Below, piece after piece: positions 35,773-44,016 of a stretch of 64,000 bases of DNA. The DNA lies in NCBI RefSeq assembly GCF_011682065.1, contig NZ_VUYU01000019.1:1-64000 (forward strand), in the 5' to 3' direction. Source of the DNA: Massilia rubra. Its GTDB lineage: Bacteria; Pseudomonadota; Gammaproteobacteria; Burkholderiales; Burkholderiaceae_D. The translations under genes were made by a program, and so were the position numbers. Each line of letters starts with the position of its first letter. Within the stretch, counting starts at the first letter, position 1. The notes beneath the pieces are model-generated. The model was not told the DNA's origin and did no database searches. It saw nothing but the letters and a program-made list of their open reading frames with translations.

Positions 35773-38040
35773 TCACTTGGTGTCGAACACGGTCACGCCA
35801 TCCCAGCCGGCGCCAGGCGGATCGGCGCGGTACAGCGCCAGGCGCTCCAGGTACAGGCGATACAGCCGGCAATCCGGTTCCTCGCCTGCGAGCGCCGCCA
35901 GCATGGCGCCGGCCGCCTCCCAGTCGCGCGCGCGCAGCAGCGCCAGCGCCGTGTGCCAGCGCGCCAGCCGCGCCACCGCCGCCGGATCAAGCGCGGCTGC
36001 CATGCCGAGCGGCTCGAAGATCGCAACCGGCGCATGCTTGCCCTTGACCCGCACCAGGTCCAGTTCGCGCCAGGCGAAGCCGGGAGCGGCGGCGCACGTG
36101 GCCTCCCCGACCACGATGCCGGCCCCGTACACCTTGGTGACGCCTTCCAGGCGCGCGGCCAGGTTGACCGCGTCGCCCATGACGGTGTAGGCGCGGCGGA
36201 TGCGCGAGCCCATGTCGCCGACATGCATCATGCCGCTGTTGATGCCGATCCCGATGTGCAAGGGCGGCCAGCCGCGCGCCTGGAACTGCGCGTCCAGGCG
36301 CGCCGCGCTGGCCTGCATCAGCAAGGCGGTGGCCACGGCGCGCCGGGCATGGTCGGCAAAGGACACCGGCGCGCCCCAGAAGGCCATGACGGCGTCGCCG
36401 ATGTATTTGTCGAGCGTGCCGCAATGGCTGTCGCGGATGTCTTCCGACATGGCCGTCAGGTACAGGTTGATGTATTCGCGCAGGGTTTTCGGATCGAGTC
36501 CTTCCGAAATGGTGGTGAAACCGCGCACGTCGACGAACAGCACGCTCAGTTCGCGACTTTCGCCCTCCATGGTGTACTGCTCGGGATTGTCGGCCATTTC
36601 GGCCACCAGTTCGGGCGCGACGTACTCGCGAAAGCGCGACACCAGGGCGTGGCTTTTGCGCACCTCGACAAAGTAGCCGAAGCCCAGGTTGAGCACGAAC
36701 AGGGCCAGGATCAGCAGCACCAGCACGGCGGCGCCGAGCACCATGCCGGCTTCGTAGTAGAGGTAGAAATTGAGGCCGATGGCCGCCGCCAGCGCCGCCG
36801 CCGTCAGCAGCACCGCGCGCAGCGGCGCCAGCAGGGCCGGCGCCAGCGACAGCACCAGGCCGAAGGCCAGCACCAGCCCGCACTCGAACAGATAGGCGGC
36901 GGCGGGACGCGACTTGAAGTCGTTGTCGAGGATCGACTTGAGCAGGTTGGCGTGCACTTCCACCCCGGGGAACTCGGGATTGACGGGCGTGGCGCGCAGG
37001 TCGTTGATGCCGGGCGCGGTCGAGCCGACCAGCACCAGCGCGCCCTTGAGCTGCGCCGGCGGCGTCGCGCCGGTAAGCACGTCGAGCGCCGAGACGTAGC
37101 GAAACGCGCCGCCGGCCGGGCCGCCGCGGCCACGGAACTGCACATAGGTGGTCAGCCCTTCGCCCACCGGAATGCGCAACTGCCCGCGCGGCAAAAAGAG
37201 CGAGATCGACGGCACCGCGCCGCTGTCTTTTTCGGCCTGCGACAACTGCTCGACGGTGGTGTCGAAATACGGCGCGATGGCGCGCGCCTTCAGGTACACG
37301 GCGGCGGTGGCCAGCGACAGCGAGGGATAATACGCCTCGCCGATGCGCTGCAACAGGATCGACGAGCGGATCACGCCATCGGCGTCGGTGGAGGCGGTAA
37401 AGATGCCGGCGCCGGCGGCGGCCTGCTGCAGGCGCGCGATATTGGCTTCGTAGCCGTCCGCCGTGTAGGCCAGCAGTTCGCGCCCGTTCAGGCTCTCGAC
37501 CGTAAACGCCGGCGCCGGCAGCACGCCCTTGCGCAGCTTGTCCGAGACGTTGTAGCCGAGCACCACGTTCTGCCCGCGCAGCGCGTCGGCCAGCAAGCCG
37601 TCGTAATCCATGCCCGCTTTCAGGCGCGCCAGTTGCGCCTTCAGGCCGTCCACCCCGGCCAGTTCGGCGCCGGCCAGGCGTTCGAGCACGGCGTAGCCGG
37701 ACGAGGTATCGGGTTCCGGAAAGGAGATGTCGAAACCGACCGCGCCGGCGCCGTAATGGCGCGTCAGTTGGGTCACCAGGTTGGCCTGGATATCGCGGCT
37801 CCACGGAAAGCGCCCGAGCGCGGCCAGGCTCTTTTCATCGATATCGACAATGACGATGCGCGCGTCGAGCACGGGCGCCTCGATGCGCATGCGCAGGCCG
37901 GCCACGAAGCCGTCCATGCGCTCGACCGAATCGCTGTGAAAAAAGCCCAGCGTGGACAGCGCCGCCAGCGCGGTGAGCGCGAGCCCGAGCAGCCAGCGTG
38001 GGGCGTATTTACGCAGCCGGCGTGCGCGCTTGCTTATCAT
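35773..38040 (-). CDS. CHASE2-domain adenylate cyclase, 755 aa
   Basis: An N-terminal membrane helix is followed by a large periplasmic CHASE2 domain (VLDARIVIVDIDEKSLAALGRFPWSRD, DISFPEPD) and three membrane helices near 370-450. A class III cyclase domain lies at about 490-670, with VLFVDVRGFTTISEGL (metal Asp) and LDKYIGDAVMAFWGAP, where Lys and the Asp of GDAVM point to adenylate cyclase activity. A C-terminal tail follows. The start at 38040 is chosen for the first membrane helix. It lies upstream of, and in the same direction as, the TPS genes with a 216-base gap, so cAMP could be linked to their expression. Confidence 0.92.
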   Translation of the reverse strand: MISKRARRLRKYAPRWLLGLALTALAALSTLGFFHSDSVERMDGFVAGLRMRIEAPVLDARIVIVDIDEKSLAALGRFPWSRDIQANLVTQLTRHYGAGAVGFDISFPEPDTSSGYAVLERLAGAELAGVDGLKAQLARLKAGMDYDGLLADALRGQNVVLGYNVSDKLRKGVLPAPAFTVESLNGRELLAYTADGYEANIARLQQAAAGAGIFTASTDADGVIRSSILLQRIGEAYYPSLSLATAAVYLKARAIAPYFDTTVEQLSQAEKDSGAVPSISLFLPRGQLRIPVGEGLTTYVQFRGRGGPAGGAFRYVSALDVLTGATPPAQLKGALVLVGSTAPGINDLRATPVNPEFPGVEVHANLLKSILDNDFKSRPAAAYLFECGLVLAFGLVLSLAPALLAPLRAVLLTAAALAAAIGLNFYLYYEAGMVLGAAVLVLLILALFVLNLGFGYFVEVRKSHALVSRFREYVAPELVAEMADNPEQYTMEGESRELSVLFVDVRGFTTISEGLDPKTLREYINLYLTAMSEDIRDSHCGTLDKYIGDAVMAFWGAPVSFADHARRAVATALLMQASAARLDAQFQARGWPPLHIGIGINSGMMHVGDMGSRIRRAYTVMGDAVNLAARLEGVTKVYGAGIVVGEATCAAAPGFAWRELDLVRVKGKHAPVAIFEPLGMAAALDPAAVARLARWHTALALLRARDWEAAGAMLAALAGEEPDCRLYRLYLERLALYRADPPGAGWDGVTVFDTK

Positions 38041-38281
38041 TGTGCAGCTTGCATGAGGATTCACCCGTCCGTCGGAAGGCCGCGCCAGGCCGCATGGCAC
38101 TCCGGATGAGTGTAGCGCCGCTCGCCGGCCCTGTACACCGGTGCGCAAAAAAGCGTGGGCAAAACGGCACGAAAGCGGGGACGCGCGATTGCGACGGCAA
38201 AATGTGCAGCCACGCGCAGGCAAAACCGCTATGATCGACCGTAATTGCAACATCGACGGTTCCGGCCATGAGAGTGACGAC

Positions 38282-39172
38282 ATGAAATTGCGCTTCTGGG
38301 GCGTGCGCGGCTCGATTCCTTCGCCGGGGCCGCGCACCGCGCGCTACGGCGGCAACACCACCTGCATCGAAGTGGGCACCGACGACGGCACCCTGATCAT
38401 CCTCGACGGCGGCACCGGCATTTTTGCGCTGGCCCAGGACCTGCTCACGCGCTTGCCGGTGACGGCGAATATTTTCATCACCCACAGCCACTGGGACCAT
38501 ATCCACGGCCTGCCTTTTTTCACGCCGCTGTTCCTCCCCACCAGCCGCATACGCCTGCACGGCGCGCGCGACGAGGCGTCCGGCCAGGGCATCGAGCACA
38601 TCATGGGCGTGCAGCTGCAAAACAGCTATTTTCCGGTCGGCGAAGCGCAGATGGCGGCCACCATCGACTACCATACGCTCGAGGTCGGGGTGGCCGTCGC
38701 GGTGGGCGACGCGCTGGTCGAGAACGTGGTCATGAACCACCCGGTGAGCAACCTGGGCTACCGCATCAGCTGCAACGGCAAGTCGCTGTTTTTCACGGGC
38801 GACCACGAGCCTTTCTTCAACCCGTATCCGGAACCCGACCCGCGCCACGCGAACTGCCAGCGCGAGATCGATCAGCGCCAGCTGGCCATCGACCGCGCCA
38901 TGCACGGCGTCGACGCGCTGGTCCATGACTGCTCGTACACGCGCGACGAATACCCGTCCAAGCGCGGCTGGGGGCACGGCACCTTCGACGCGGCCATCGC
39001 CAGTGCGGTGCGGGTCGGCGCGCGCACCCTGTACTGCACCCACCACGAACCGACCCGCAGCGACGACGAACTCGAAGCGGTCTTCGCCGACGCCCTCCTG
39101 CGCCACGGGCCGCTGCCGGACGGCCTGTCGGTGGTGCTGGCCTACGAAGGCCTGGAAGTGACATTGAACTGA
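38282..39172 (+). CDS. MBL-fold metallo-hydrolase, 296 aa
   Basis: Metallo-beta-lactamase fold with ITHSHWDHIHGLPFF (HxHxDH zinc motif), GDHEPF, HDCSYT and THHEPTRSDD. The protein starts in family style with MKLRFWGVRGSIPSPGP. It resembles the RNase Z/PQQB-like or cyclic-nucleotide phosphodiesterase-like group often linked to signalling. An ATG at 38282 is preferred over an upstream one at 38231 because of this N-terminus. It stands divergent from the CHASE2 cyclase gene, so degradation of a cyclic nucleotide is a possible role, but that is inference. Confidence 0.88.
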   Translation: MKLRFWGVRGSIPSPGPRTARYGGNTTCIEVGTDDGTLIILDGGTGIFALAQDLLTRLPVTANIFITHSHWDHIHGLPFFTPLFLPTSRIRLHGARDEASGQGIEHIMGVQLQNSYFPVGEAQMAATIDYHTLEVGVAVAVGDALVENVVMNHPVSNLGYRISCNGKSLFFTGDHEPFFNPYPEPDPRHANCQREIDQRQLAIDRAMHGVDALVHDCSYTRDEYPSKRGWGHGTFDAAIASAVRVGARTLYCTHHEPTRSDDELEAVFADALLRHGPLPDGLSVVLAYEGLEVTLN

Positions 39173-39194
39173 ACCAGCCGAAAGCGACGACACC

Positions 39195-41561
39195 ATGAAC
39201 GATGCGGCAAGCGGCAAGCACGGAGGCGACGACGACACCGGCGCGCGCCTGGATTTTTCCAAAAGGCTGCAGGCGGTCACCAACAAGATTCACGCGACCG
39301 CCAATCTCGATGAAATCATGCTCGACCTGGGCATGGATTTTTGCGACCTGTTCGACTGCGACCGCTTCACCCTGTACGCGGTCACGCCCGAAAAAGACCA
39401 TATCGTTTCCAAGGTCAAGACCGGGCTGACGACGTTTCGCGAACTGCGCCTGTCGATTTCGCCCAGTTCGATCGCCGGCTTCGTGGCCCTGAGCCGCAAG
39501 GCCCTGAACATTCGCGACGCCTACGACGAGCAAGAGCTGCAGCGCCTCGCGCCGGGCCTGCACTTCCAGAGCGGAGTGGACCAGCGCACCGGCTACCGCA
39601 CGCGCGAAATGCTGGTCGCGCCGCTGCTGACGGTGCAGTCGAACGAGCTGCTCGGCGTGATCCAGTTCATCAACAACCGCAAGGGCGGACCGTTCTCGCC
39701 GGTGTGCGTGGAAGGCGCGCAAGACCTGTGCGAGACCTTGTCGGTGGCCTTCAGCCAGCGCCTCAAGCCGCCGCAGACGATGCGCACCAAGTACGTCGGG
39801 CTGGTGCACGAGGCGGTGCTGTCGGCGCCCGAACTGGAACTGGCCACGCGTTCGGCGCGCAAGAAGAACCTCGATATCGAGGAGGTGCTGTCCAAGGAGT
39901 TCCAGGTGCGCGCGGCGGCCATCGGCGACTCGCTGTCGAAGTTCTTCGGCACCCCGTACGAGCCGTACAAGCCGGACCGGATCAAGCCGACCGACCTGCT
40001 GCGCAACCTCAAGGCGCAATATGTCGAGGAAAACCAGTGGCTGCCGCTCGAAGAAAGCGCCGAGGGCCTGCTGGTGATGGCGCTCGACCCGGAGCGCATC
40101 CATGCCAGCAAGATCGTCAACCAGATCTTCCCCAAGGCCAAAGTGCTGTACCGCGTCACCACGCGCGAGGAATTCCGGCGCACCGCCGAACAATTCTTCG
40201 GCGCCGCCGTCGACGCCGTGGGCGGCTCGGTGGGCGAACTGCTCTCCGGGATGGACCAGGACGAGGTCGAGGGCGACGGCACGCTGGACGTCTCGGCCGC
40301 TGTCGAAAACGAACTGGTCAAGCTGCTCAACAAGGTCATCATGGATGCCCACCGCCAGGGCGTCTCGGACATCCACATCGAGCCCTTGGCGGGCAAAGGC
40401 AAGACCGGGATCCGCTTTCGCAAGGATGGCTCGCTGGTGCCGTACATCGAAATCCCGGCCAGCTACCGCAATGCGCTGGTCGCGCGCGTGAAGATCATGT
40501 GCGACCTCGATATTTCGGAGCGGCGCAAACCGCAGGACGGCAAGATCAAGTTCAAGAAATACGGCCCGCTCGACATCGAACTGCGCGTGGCGACCATTCC
40601 ATCCTCGGGCGGGGTGGAGGACATCGTGATGCGCATCCTGGCGGCGGGCGAGCCGATCCCGCTCGACAAGCTGGGCGTGTTGCCATTTAACCTGGAGCGC
40701 CTGCGCGCGGCCATCGAAAAACCGTACGGCCTGTTTTTCGTGTGCGGGCCGACCGGGTCGGGCAAGACCACCACCTTGCACTCGGTGCTCAGCCACCTGA
40801 ACACCCCGGACACCAAGATCTGGACCGCCGAAGACCCGGTCGAGATCACGCAAAAGGGCTTGCGCCAGGTGCAGGTCAACCGCAAGGCGGGGCTCGATTT
40901 TGCGACCGTGATGCGGGCGTTCCTGCGGGCCGACCCGGACGTGATCATGGTCGGCGAAATGCGCGACAAGGAAACCGTCAGCATGGGCATCGAAGCGTCG
41001 CTCACCGGCCACCTGGTGCTGGCGACGTTGCACACCAACAGCGCGCCGGAATCGATCGTGCGCCTGCTCGACATGGGCATGGACCCGTTCAACTTCGCCG
41101 ACGCGCTGCTGGGCATCCTGGCGCAGCGCCTGGCCAAGCGCCTGTGCGCCTCGTGCAAACAGGCCTACCATCCGGATGCGGCCGAGGTGGACTTGCTGCT
41201 CACCGAATTTTGCAGCGAACTGCTGGCGACCGACGCCTTCGTCAGCGACCCCGAGGCCGGGCGCGCGCAGGTGCTGGCCGGCTGGCGCAGCCGCTACGCC
41301 AATGCCGACGGCCAGTTCACCCTGTACCGGGCCGTCGGCTGCGGCGAGTGCAACAAGGGCTATCGCGGGCGGGTCGGCCTGCACGAACTGATGATCGGCA
41401 CCGACAAGGTCAAAAAACTCTTGCAGGAGCACAGCCGCGTGGCCGCCCTGCTGGCGGCGGCGCTGGAAGACGGCATGCTGACCCTGAAGATGGATGGCAT
41501 CGAAAAGGTCCTCTCGGGCATCACCGACATCAAGATGGTGCGCCAGGTGTGCATCAAGTAA
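39195..41561 (+). CDS. GAF-domain PulE/GspE-type ATPase, 788 aa
   Basis: Residues about 15-185 form a GAF sensor domain (ANLDEIMLDLGMDFCDLFDCDRFTLY). A GspE N-terminal (MshEN-like) domain spans about 195-340. The secretion ATPase core follows with GPTGSGKTTTLHS, an Asp box in DPDVIMVGEMRDKETV, and a zinc-type CASCKQAY...CGECNKGYRG pair separated by an unusually long insert. Such ATPases drive type II secretion or type IV pilus assembly, yet no pilin, GspF or PilC gene is near. A GAF domain on this enzyme suggests ligand-controlled activity. It follows the MBL gene by 22 bases. Confidence 0.9.
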   Translation: MNDAASGKHGGDDDTGARLDFSKRLQAVTNKIHATANLDEIMLDLGMDFCDLFDCDRFTLYAVTPEKDHIVSKVKTGLTTFRELRLSISPSSIAGFVALSRKALNIRDAYDEQELQRLAPGLHFQSGVDQRTGYRTREMLVAPLLTVQSNELLGVIQFINNRKGGPFSPVCVEGAQDLCETLSVAFSQRLKPPQTMRTKYVGLVHEAVLSAPELELATRSARKKNLDIEEVLSKEFQVRAAAIGDSLSKFFGTPYEPYKPDRIKPTDLLRNLKAQYVEENQWLPLEESAEGLLVMALDPERIHASKIVNQIFPKAKVLYRVTTREEFRRTAEQFFGAAVDAVGGSVGELLSGMDQDEVEGDGTLDVSAAVENELVKLLNKVIMDAHRQGVSDIHIEPLAGKGKTGIRFRKDGSLVPYIEIPASYRNALVARVKIMCDLDISERRKPQDGKIKFKKYGPLDIELRVATIPSSGGVEDIVMRILAAGEPIPLDKLGVLPFNLERLRAAIEKPYGLFFVCGPTGSGKTTTLHSVLSHLNTPDTKIWTAEDPVEITQKGLRQVQVNRKAGLDFATVMRAFLRADPDVIMVGEMRDKETVSMGIEASLTGHLVLATLHTNSAPESIVRLLDMGMDPFNFADALLGILAQRLAKRLCASCKQAYHPDAAEVDLLLTEFCSELLATDAFVSDPEAGRAQVLAGWRSRYANADGQFTLYRAVGCGECNKGYRGRVGLHELMIGTDKVKKLLQEHSRVAALLAAALEDGMLTLKMDGIEKVLSGITDIKMVRQVCIK

Positions 41562-41579
41562 GCCGGCCGCGCGCCGTCC

Positions 41580-42491
41580 TTACTGCATGATGCGCACCAC
41601 CTTGCCCAGCACCTGGTCGGCGCGCACGAAGCCCCAGAACCGGCTGTCGTAGCTGTTGTCGCGATTGTCGCCCATGACAAAATAGTGGCCGGGCGGAACT
41701 TCGCATGCCTGCACCAGGTGTTCGTAGACGCAGCCGTGGTCGCGCACCAGGCGCTCCCCGGCGCCCGGATCGGTCTCGTTGAGCAAGGTGTCGAAGCGCA
41801 CGCCGTCGAGGCTGTTTTCAAAACGCGGCATCGCTTCGAGGCGGTCGGGCTCGAAATACGCATCGAGCGGGCGTACGCGCGTGGCGCCGCCGTTGACGAA
41901 TACCTGGCGCTCGCGGTATTGCACCTTGTCGCCCGGCAGGCCCACCACGCGCTTGACGTATTGCTGGGTCGGGTCGAGCGGGAAATCGAAGGCGATGATG
42001 TCGCCACGCTTCAGAGGCGCCGAGATTGGACGCGACGCCAAGCTCATGCCATAGGCGCTCACATGGCCATAGCCCCATTTCTGCACCAGCAGGTTGGCGC
42101 CCGCCCGGATGGTCGGCGCCATGGACGTCGAGGGTGCGCGAAAGGTTTCATAAAAGCAGGCGCGCAGGCCGACCACGACCAAAAGGTACAGCAGCGCGAT
42201 GGCCAGCAATCCATACCAGCGCGTGTAGCCCGGCCTGACAGCGCGCGGCGGGGCGCGGCTGGCCACGCGGTAGCCCAAGGTCACGCCGAGCACCACCAGG
42301 GTCAACTGGAGCACCACCATGGCGCCGTTGGCCAGCGGCCCCGGAAGCAGGAAGAAGATGGCGCACGCCAGCAGCAAGGCGCCACCGAACAACAAGGCGC
42401 CCAGGCGCGGCGCGCCGGCGTACACCAGGCCCAGCGGCATGGTCGCCAGGTTCAGGCCGGTAGCGATCCACTTGTTCGGTTTCCAGTTCAT
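41580..42491 (-). CDS. lepB: signal peptidase I (S26), 303 aa
   Basis: About four N-terminal hydrophobic helices (residues 10-115) precede a periplasmic catalytic domain: APSTSMAPTIRAGA with the nucleophile Ser, YVKRVVGLPGDKVQY with the general-base Lys, and GDNRDNSYDSRFWGFV near the end. It cleaves signal peptides from exported proteins. The N-terminal membrane part is larger than in E. coli LepB, and lepA is not next to it, so it may be a second signal peptidase. ATG 42491 (MNWKPNKW) is chosen over one 5 codons upstream. Confidence 0.9.
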   Translation of the reverse strand: MNWKPNKWIATGLNLATMPLGLVYAGAPRLGALLFGGALLLACAIFFLLPGPLANGAMVVLQLTLVVLGVTLGYRVASRAPPRAVRPGYTRWYGLLAIALLYLLVVVGLRACFYETFRAPSTSMAPTIRAGANLLVQKWGYGHVSAYGMSLASRPISAPLKRGDIIAFDFPLDPTQQYVKRVVGLPGDKVQYRERQVFVNGGATRVRPLDAYFEPDRLEAMPRFENSLDGVRFDTLLNETDPGAGERLVRDHGCVYEHLVQACEVPPGHYFVMGDNRDNSYDSRFWGFVRADQVLGKVVRIMQ

Positions 42492-42599
42492 GCGCACCCC
42501 ATCCAATCAGAAAGCGGCATTCTCTCACGCAACGAGGATTGTCCAACAAGTTGATTGCTGACATGGCACAATTGCCGTTCACTCATTCCCAGGCACGCC

Positions 42600-42956
42600 A
42601 TGTATTCTTCCACCTTCATTTTCGGCACCAAGGATCTCGACGACGAGTTTCATCAGCTCGACAAAACCATTGCCGAGGCGGCCAAGTCGCTGCCCGGCTA
42701 CCTGGGTGAAGAAGCGTGGGAAAACCGCGCCACCGGCTTGTTTTCGAACGTGTATTACTGGGACAGCCTGGAAGCGCTGCAAGCGTTGATGCAACATCCG
42801 GCCCATCTGCAAGCCAAGGCGGCGCAGGCCCGCTGGCTGGACGGGTATCACGTGGTCATTTCCGAAGTGATTCGTACTTACGGAAATGCCGAACTGGGGC
42901 ACAGGATGAACGTGCCCGCGAGCACTGCGCCGGCTGATCTCCACGCGGCGCAGTGA
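42600..42956 (+). CDS. antibiotic-biosynthesis-monooxygenase-like (ABM/ dimeric ferredoxin-like) protein, 118 aa
   Basis: Small dimeric alpha-beta-barrel type sequence: YSSTFIFGTKDLDDEFHQLDKTIAEAAKSLPGYLGEEAWE, then NVYYWDSLEALQALMQHPAHLQAKA. The pattern (a strand, a helix, GYLGxExW, YYWxSxEAL, HxxA) fits ABM-type enzymes or heme-degrading and stress relatives. No catalytic residue can be fixed by eye. The 15-residue upstream extension from an earlier start has no family similarity, so ATG 42600 is used. Function uncertain. Confidence 0.7.
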   Translation: MYSSTFIFGTKDLDDEFHQLDKTIAEAAKSLPGYLGEEAWENRATGLFSNVYYWDSLEALQALMQHPAHLQAKAAQARWLDGYHVVISEVIRTYGNAELGHRMNVPASTAPADLHAAQ

Positions 42957-42964
42957 CGGCCCCG

Positions 42965-43234
42965 CTAGACCGGCGGCAGCTTGTCCAACTGCGTTACCGT
43001 GGTCCACAGCACACATCCTGACAGCAGCCCGAGTATCACCGGCGGCACGATTCCCCAGGCCAGCCAGTTGCATACGATCAGCAAGGGCAGCACGATCGCA
43101 AAGCGTTTACCGTTCGCGCCGATGGTCACCTTGGTTCCGCAGGCTGGACAAGCCCCCTGCTTGACGCGCGGACGGCCGGGACCCGCAAGGAATATCCCGA
43201 GGGGGACCTGGCAACGGGGGCATGTGTATTTCAT
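42965..43234 (-). CDS. small zinc-ribbon membrane protein, 89 aa
   Basis: MKYTCPRCQVPLGIFLAG and QGACPACGTKV provide two CxxC knuckles of a zinc ribbon, followed by a basic turn and two hydrophobic helices (about 45-80). The layout matches small prokaryotic zinc-ribbon proteins that sit in the cytoplasmic membrane. ATG 43234 is used; a TTG 6 bases upstream is possible. Converges with the ABM-like gene, 8 bases apart. The 43241-43503 gap that follows carries nothing I can support. Confidence 0.65.
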   Translation of the reverse strand: MKYTCPRCQVPLGIFLAGPGRPRVKQGACPACGTKVTIGANGKRFAIVLPLLIVCNWLAWGIVPPVILGLLSGCVLWTTVTQLDKLPPV

Positions 43235-43503
43235 AAGCAATAAAGAGTGAAAGTGAGTGGCGGAATTATCGCCCAGGTCGCGCGTGCATCATACAGCGGG
43301 GTGAGCAGGCTCGAACCGTGCGCCCAGCAAGCCCATAAACAAGGGCAAGAAAAATCTGCCCGACGCGCAATGCCGTCCCGGCCGGCGGCATTGCGTGCCT
43401 CATCGCGCCCGGGCCAAGGCGGCGGCCGCCGTTTGACAGCAACGCCGCTACGGGGCTACTCTATCGATCCGGCCCGTTCCCCCGCTGCGGCGATCCGACC
43501 ACC

Positions 43504-43911
43504 ATGCTCCAGGCACCAACTTTTCCGATCCGCACCGAATGTCCGCCTGGCGCCTGCGTGTGCCAGCGCGACGCCCTGCTGGCCGAGCCCGGCGGCGACA
43601 CGCGCATCCTGCGCCTGACCCGCGAGGAAGAAAAGAAACTGCTCGCCCATATCGACGGCATCGCCAGCTACGCCGAACTGAACAAGCTGAGCGAGCGCCT
43701 GCGCAGCCAGCTCGGGGTGGTCTTGCAGATCACGCCCAGTCACAACGAGGTAAAAAGCGCACGCGGCCTGAGCATTGTGCTGGAAGACCGGCCGGGCCTG
43801 TGCCGCAAGACCCGTCAGGCGGTCCCGAGCGCGATCCGGCGCTCGCTCGAGCGCCACCCGGACATCATCTACGCCATCCTCGACGCCCACGACTTGCTCG
43901 GCCCTAACTGA
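43504..43911 (+). CDS. conserved-looking hypothetical protein, 135 aa
   Basis: Soluble protein with an unusual N-terminal cysteine group (CPPGACVCQRD) and one further Cys (PGLCRK). The body has an EEEKKLLAHIDGIASYAELNKLSERL helical section and ends in RHPDIIYAILDAHDLLG. No motif tells the function. It precedes the second PulE-like ATPase by 105 bases on the same strand, so it may belong to the same transcript. The cysteine group could bind a metal. Confidence 0.55.
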   Translation: MLQAPTFPIRTECPPGACVCQRDALLAEPGGDTRILRLTREEEKKLLAHIDGIASYAELNKLSERLRSQLGVVLQITPSHNEVKSARGLSIVLEDRPGLCRKTRQAVPSAIRRSLERHPDIIYAILDAHDLLGPN

Positions 43912-44016
43912 CGCGCGCGGGCGATTCCGGTTCCGTCCGCACGCCTGAGCGAGGTCAAGCGCGGTGCTGCGGAATGTCCACATCATGGGGTTTTCCAGCG
44001 CCATGACGGGGGCCGC

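Noticed and set aside
38817-41432. 871-codon minus-strand frame over the GAF-PulE gene
   Set aside because: No domain or signal; the plus strand has Walker motifs and zinc cysteines. The same applies to the minus frame at 43456-45630.
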